NCBI GenBank assembly: GCA_029859385.1
Contig: JAOUDF010000032.1
Location: 1-16,307 of the forward strand
Direction of reading: 5' to 3'
DNA length: 16,307 nucleotides
DNA from: Nitrospirota bacterium
GTDB taxonomy: Bacteria > Nitrospirota > JAOUDF01
Notes under the pieces: generated by a model
What the model was told of the DNA's origin: nothing
The model's input: only the letters and a program-made list of their open reading frames with translations
Databases searched by the model: none
Program-made: the position numbers and the translations under genes
In this document: positions 12,569 to 16,307 of the stretch, piece after piece
Layout of the letters: each line of letters starts with the position of its first letter
Position numbering within the stretch: position 1 is the first letter of the stretch

Positions 12569-15103
12569 TCAACCCTGAGCAAGTACTTTCCGAACCATTA
12601 CACCCAGGGTCTTCATATCGAAAGGCTTGGGCAATATGCTCTGCACCTTCAGTTCGCTCAACTTGTCGGACGGTATGGCCTGTTCGTTACCGGTAATGAA
12701 AAGGATCGGAATATCAGGCCTGATCTCCCTGATCTTTCCGGCAAACTGGATCCCGTTCATCCCCGGCATGGAGTAATCGCTGATGACAAGGCCATACTTG
12801 TCAGGCTCCCGCTCAATCTCCCTGAGGGCGTCTTTGTGGCTCGAGCAAGCGACTACATTGTATCCGAGGCTTTCCAGCATCTCTCCTCCGATAAAGACGA
12901 TATCCTCCTCATCATCGACAAAGAGGACCTCCCCCTGACCTCCCTGCGCCGGCTCTTTGTCCTGTTCGGCAGGCAGATAAGGCATCTCCTCGCAACGGGG
13001 CAGGTAGACATGGAATTCTGTTCCCTTGCCCGGCTCGCTCTTTACCGTGATGGCGCCGCCGTGGTTCACTACAATACTGTGCACCACCGACAACCCCAAC
13101 CCCGTTCCTTTCCCCACCTCTTTCGTGGTGAAAAACGGGTCAAATATTTTCTTTTTCGTGACCTCGTCCATCCCGTGCCCCGTATCGCTTATCGAAAGCC
13201 GCAGATAGTTTCCGGGCCGCGACAGCATCAGATGTCGCACCTCAGCCGCAGTAATAGTGGCCTCCGTCAATTGTATAGATAGCTTGCCATGGCCGGCCAT
13301 CGCATCACAGGCATTGGCGCAGAGGTTCATCACTATCTGCTGGATATTTATCGGGTCGGCCATGACCGGCCCGCATTCAGTGTTGATTTCCTTGTGAATT
13401 TCAACGGTGGCCGGGACCGCGGCCCGCAACAGATGGAGCGTCTCGTTAACCACCTGTTGCATATGAAGCGGCACCATCTCGTGCTCCCGTTTGCGACTGA
13501 AGTTGAGCAGCTGTTTCACCAGGTCTCGCCCGCGGTCCACTGAACGGGATATAAGGTTGACATACTCGAAAAACGGAGAGTCGGCGGGGAGCTGTAAATT
13601 CATCATCTCGACACACGACTTGATCGGCTGCATCATGTTATTGAAGTCGTGGGCTATGCCGCCGACCATGGTTCCGATGGTTTCCAGTTTCTGGGATTGG
13701 CGCAGCTGAGCCTCAAGCTCTTTCTTTTCCGCTTCAGTCCGTTTTCGCTCCGATATGTTCCTGCCGACTGCGATGATATACTCGGGATTACCTTCCGCGT
13801 TTTTGATAGCCGTTGCAGTATATTCCGTGGGTATTGTTCGACCATCTTTGGCAATGAGGGACAATTCAATCGTCGCCATCCCTTCTTTCAGTATATTTTG
13901 TGTCGTGGCGGCGGCTTTCTTCAGGTCATCCTGGCTATAATAGCTGTCGGGCGCCTTCTGCGAACTGATCTCTTCATCGCTGTATCCGGAAAGTGTCCTG
14001 AATGCCTCATTCCATCGAATAGCTTTGCCCGTTGCAGGTTCAAAGACAAAAAAGGTGTCCAACTGCGAGTCCAGCGCAATTTCCGTGAACCTTTTTGCTG
14101 TAAGTAACGCCTCTTTGGCCTCTTCACGTTCTTTAAACAGACGGGCGTTCCTGATGGCAAAACCTACCTGAGTACCTATGGCGTTGATCAGGGATGTTTC
14201 ACTCTGGGACAAAACCGCCGGTGTCCTGGTGAGTATGTTCATCACGCCAACGATCTCCTCCCCTGCTCGAACAGGCACGCCAATAAAGGTGTTAAGTCCT
14301 TCTTCCCGGATTACCGATCGGGCAATGCGAGGATCGTTAGAGGAGTTTTCCGCAATATAGATAGGTTCTCCGGCCAAGGCAATGCGGCCGGAAAGGCCTT
14401 CGCCTGGCTGTATCCGGCGCGATGAAAATTCATTGACAAATGCATCGGACAGACCGCTGGAAGCGCCCCATTCCAGGCATCCTGTTGCAGCGTCCCGAAG
14501 AAAGATCATTCCCACCGATGCACCCGTCTCTTCCAGTGTACCGGCGAGGATACGGTCTAATACTTCCTTGAGATTAACACTTGAAGTTGCCAGAGTGGCG
14601 ATTCTCGCCACTGCTTCCATATGGCTTTTGGAATGCTTCAACGCTGCGTCCGCCTGTTTGCGCTCGGTAATATCTACCGTAACGCATTCAAGAAACTCTT
14701 CACCGCCCAGGTTCAAAGACACCAGACGGACATAGGTCATGATGTGCCGGCCATCACGCCTCACACTTTCCCATTCAAAATTGACGCTGCCGTCTTCCAG
14801 GGCCTTCTGATTGTAGTTGGTGGCTGCCTCAATGGACAAACGACCATCAGGCTGAAACTCAGGGGCAAAGTCTATAGGGGTCGTGCCGATGATCTCATCC
14901 TTGGAGTGAAGCCCAAACAGGGGAAGTGCCGCCATATTACAGTCTACGCATTTCCCGTCCTTCATCAATATCAACGACACAGGGCTGTTTTCCACAAAGC
15001 GGCGGGTATATACCAACCTCTCTTCGGTCGCAGCAAGAGTGGCACGCAGTGCGATCAATTCGGTGATAAGCTGCTCTTTGGACTTTTCTTTGTCGGCAGG
15101 CAT
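12569..15103 (-). CDS. Soluble hybrid histidine kinase (PAS-GAF-PAS-HisKA-HATPase-REC)
   Basis: This is an 844-residue sensor kinase without membrane segments. Domains in order are a short N-terminal coiled coil (about 1-33), PAS (about 34-148, ending VTVDITERK), GAF (about 175-325), a second PAS (about 337-455, ending VGRNISERK), HisKA with phospho-acceptor H485 (GGIAHDFNN), HATPase_c with N box (NLCANACDAM, 593-602), DTGHGM (640-645) and GTGLGL (666-671), and a C-terminal receiver (about 724-842) with phospho-acceptor D776 (ISDYSMPG) and K826 (LPKPF). AHDFNN kinases with a C-terminal receiver often autoregulate or pass phosphate to a separate response regulator or phosphotransfer protein; none is present here. 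The signal is unknown. The ATG at 15103 is the earliest possible, since an in-frame stop lies nine bases upstream, and its Shine-Dalgarno is poor. It stands between mqnC and the nucleoside phosphorylase. Confidence 0.95.
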   Translation of the reverse strand: MPADKEKSKEQLITELIALRATLAATEERLVYTRRFVENSPVSLILMKDGKCVDCNMAALPLFGLHSKDEIIGTTPIDFAPEFQPDGRLSIEAATNYNQKALEDGSVNFEWESVRRDGRHIMTYVRLVSLNLGGEEFLECVTVDITERKQADAALKHSKSHMEAVARIATLATSSVNLKEVLDRILAGTLEETGASVGMIFLRDAATGCLEWGASSGLSDAFVNEFSSRRIQPGEGLSGRIALAGEPIYIAENSSNDPRIARSVIREEGLNTFIGVPVRAGEEIVGVMNILTRTPAVLSQSETSLINAIGTQVGFAIRNARLFKEREEAKEALLTAKRFTEIALDSQLDTFFVFEPATGKAIRWNEAFRTLSGYSDEEISSQKAPDSYYSQDDLKKAAATTQNILKEGMATIELSLIAKDGRTIPTEYTATAIKNAEGNPEYIIAVGRNISERKRTEAEKKELEAQLRQSQKLETIGTMVGGIAHDFNNMMQPIKSCVEMMNLQLPADSPFFEYVNLISRSVDRGRDLVKQLLNFSRKREHEMVPLHMQQVVNETLHLLRAAVPATVEIHKEINTECGPVMADPINIQQIVMNLCANACDAMAGHGKLSIQLTEATITAAEVRHLMLSRPGNYLRLSISDTGHGMDEVTKKKIFDPFFTTKEVGKGTGLGLSVVHSIVVNHGGAITVKSEPGKGTEFHVYLPRCEEMPYLPAEQDKEPAQGGQGEVLFVDDEEDIVFIGGEMLESLGYNVVACSSHKDALREIEREPDKYGLVISDYSMPGMNGIQFAGKIREIRPDIPILFITGNEQAIPSDKLSELKVQSILPKPFDMKTLGVMVRKVLAQG

Positions 15104-15151
15104 GTCTGATTATTTCATTGCCACAGGTTTTTTGATATGAAACACGAAATA

Positions 15152-15181
15152 ATTCTACTGGCTTATCGACATTTGAATCAA
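15152..15181 (-). promoter_or_regulatory. Weak candidate promoter for the hybrid histidine kinase
   Basis: On the reverse strand TTGATT (15176-15181) and TAGAAT (15152-15157, five of six to TATAAT) are separated by 18 bases, about 50 bp before the kinase start. If real, the kinase and the two genes after it can be transcribed independently of mqnC. I see no clear terminator after mqnC, so read-through is also possible. Confidence 0.33.
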
Positions 15182-15230
15182 GAACTATCAGGGGTGAGCA
15201 CAAAAAAAGATGAATGGGAAAGGGGGCCGT

Positions 15231-16307
15231 TTAAAGCACTTGATACGCCGTGTTCCGCTGGGCTGCCCTGAATCCGGCATCCTCGGCTATACGGACCAGC
15301 TCTTCCCGGTTCGTTCGGTAAGTGACACCGGCGGCCCGGACGACGTTTTCTTCCAGCATGGTGCCGCCCAGGTCGTTGGCGCCGAAGCGCAGGGCAATCT
15401 GGGCGTTTTTTAAACCCTGGGTAACCCACGAGGCCTGGATATTGGGGATATTGTCGAGAAACAGGCGGCTGACTGCCAGCATTTTTAGGTACTCCAGTCC
15501 CGACGCCGTTTCCCCGCCCAGGGCAGTGTTGCCGGGCTGGAAACTCCAGGGGATGAAGGCGCGAAAACCGACAGCCCCTTTTGCCAGGGCCCGATCCTGG
15601 ATGTCGCGGATGAGCTGCAGGTGCTTCACCCTTGATATATTCCCTTCCCCCGCCCCGAACATCATGGTGGCAGTAGTGGGCATGTTGAGGTCGTGGGCCG
15701 CCTCCATCACGCCAATCCATTCACTGCTCTTTATCTTGCCGGGGCTTACTTTCTCTCGCACCTCGTCGTCGAGAATCTCGGCCCCACCGCCGGGCAGGGA
15801 ATCGAGCCCCGCCGCCTTGAGCCGGGCCACTATCTCGATGACCGACATCTTTTCGAGTCGGGCCAGATAGCATATCTCGGGCGGCGAGAGGGAGTGGATG
15901 GTGACCGTGGGGAACTGTTGTTTGATCGCCGCAAAGAGCCCCGCAAACCAGTCGAGCCTGATGTTGGGATTCAACCCGCCCTGCATGAGAAGCTGGGTGC
16001 CGCCGTTGTCCACCAGTTCCTGAATCTTCGAAAATATCTCGCCGTGGGTCAGGAGATACCCCTCCGAAGAATCGACCGTGCGATAGAAGGCGCAGAAGTC
16101 GCAGCCTGTGGTGCAGACATTGGTGTAGTTGACATTACGGTCCACCACAAAGGTGACGACGCCCTCGGGGTGGAGCCGCTGGCGCAGCCGGTCCGCTGCC
16201 TCGCCCAGGGAGAGGAGATCGGTAGACTCGAGAAGACGCAGCGCGTCGTCCGCCGTTATCCGTTCCTCAGCCGTGCACTTATTAAGGATGTTTTCTGTTT
16301 TTTCAGT
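15231..16307 (-). CDS. mqnC: Cyclic dehypoxanthinyl futalosine synthase MqnC (5' end beyond window)
   Basis: This radical SAM enzyme converts dehypoxanthine futalosine to its cyclic form in the futalosine route to menaquinone. The cluster motif C-x3-C-x2-C is visible as CTTGCDFCAF (visible residues 65-72), preceded by the family-typical VDRNVNYTNVC. TQLLMQGGLNP, IHSLSPPEI, LPGGGAEIL and FIPWSFQPGNT are characteristic of the MqnC/MqnE group, and the overall pattern favours MqnC. The frame is open to the window edge (358 codons visible). The 53 codons before the first GTG read ENILNKCTAEERITADDALRL onward, a normal MqnC N-terminus, so the internal GTG at 16148 is not the start. The true start should be only a few codons outside. 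It is read toward the histidine kinase, 127 bp away. Confidence 0.93.
   Translation of the reverse strand, partial: TEKTENILNKCTAEERITADDALRLLESTDLLSLGEAADRLRQRLHPEGVVTFVVDRNVNYTNVCTTGCDFCAFYRTVDSSEGYLLTHGEIFSKIQELVDNGGTQLLMQGGLNPNIRLDWFAGLFAAIKQQFPTVTIHSLSPPEICYLARLEKMSVIEIVARLKAAGLDSLPGGGAEILDDEVREKVSPGKIKSSEWIGVMEAAHDLNMPTTATMMFGAGEGNISRVKHLQLIRDIQDRALAKGAVGFRAFIPWSFQPGNTALGGETASGLEYLKMLAVSRLFLDNIPNIQASWVTQGLKNAQIALRFGANDLGGTMLEENVVRAAGVTYRTNREELVRIAEDAGFRAAQRNTAYQVL

Noticed and set aside
16140..16148. GTG at 16148 as the start of mqnC
   Set aside because: The frame upstream is open to the window edge and encodes a typical MqnC N-terminal segment, so this GTG codes for an internal valine.
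12569..16307. Possibility that this window holds a defence, phage or mobile system
   Set aside because: No integrase, transposase, recombinase, restriction-modification pair, toxin-antitoxin pair or repeat array is visible anywhere; the single HNH gene is of the housekeeping-like YajD type.

Overview
The window is an ordinary-looking, gene-dense piece of a moderately GC-rich bacterial chromosome. It most resembles the Desulfuromonadia/Geobacter group. The reasons are the futalosine-route menaquinone enzyme MqnC, a PATAN (DUF4388) plus HDOD signalling protein, a large soluble PAS/GAF hybrid histidine kinase, a DUF4124-glutaredoxin fusion and a Tat-exported multicopper oxidase. This assignment is an inference from gene content; no rRNA or other phylogenetic marker is present. 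I see no tRNA, rRNA, CRISPR array, insertion sequence or phage gene.

Layout. Bases 1-1456 (+) hold the 3' part of an FAD-dependent amine-oxidase-type oxidoreductase and an exported glutaredoxin-like protein. Bases 1517-5862 (-) form a three-gene unit transcribed right to left: M20 dipeptidase, U32 tRNA-hydroxylation protein (trhP-like), recN; the last two genes overlap by 11 bp. A 206-bp AT-rich divergent control region (5863-6068) separates this unit from an exported polysaccharide deacetylase (6069-6986, +), which is followed by a PATAN-HDOD protein (7147-8415, +). A small YajD-type HNH nuclease (8438-8761, -) is divergent from a Tat-dependent multicopper oxidase (8899-10434, +). Their shared 137-bp spacer carries a long-spaced inverted repeat whose arms coincide with two candidate -35 boxes. 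A strong hairpin separates the oxidase from the convergent right-hand gene set.

The right-hand set is read right to left: mqnC (partial, running off the window), a hybrid histidine kinase, an MTAP-family nucleoside phosphorylase and a cog0402 amidohydrolase. The phosphorylase has residues expected for a 6-oxopurine nucleoside (Asn where true MTAPs have Asp, and GPRLET where they have GPQFST). The amidohydrolase has the full metal site of the MTA/SAH/aminofutalosine deaminase group. Together they could deaminate a 5'-modified adenosine and then phosphorolyse the inosine product. The substrate could be methylthioadenosine or, given the nearby mqnC, aminofutalosine. This is the most interesting biochemical idea in the window. 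I found no clear evidence of a wholly new system.
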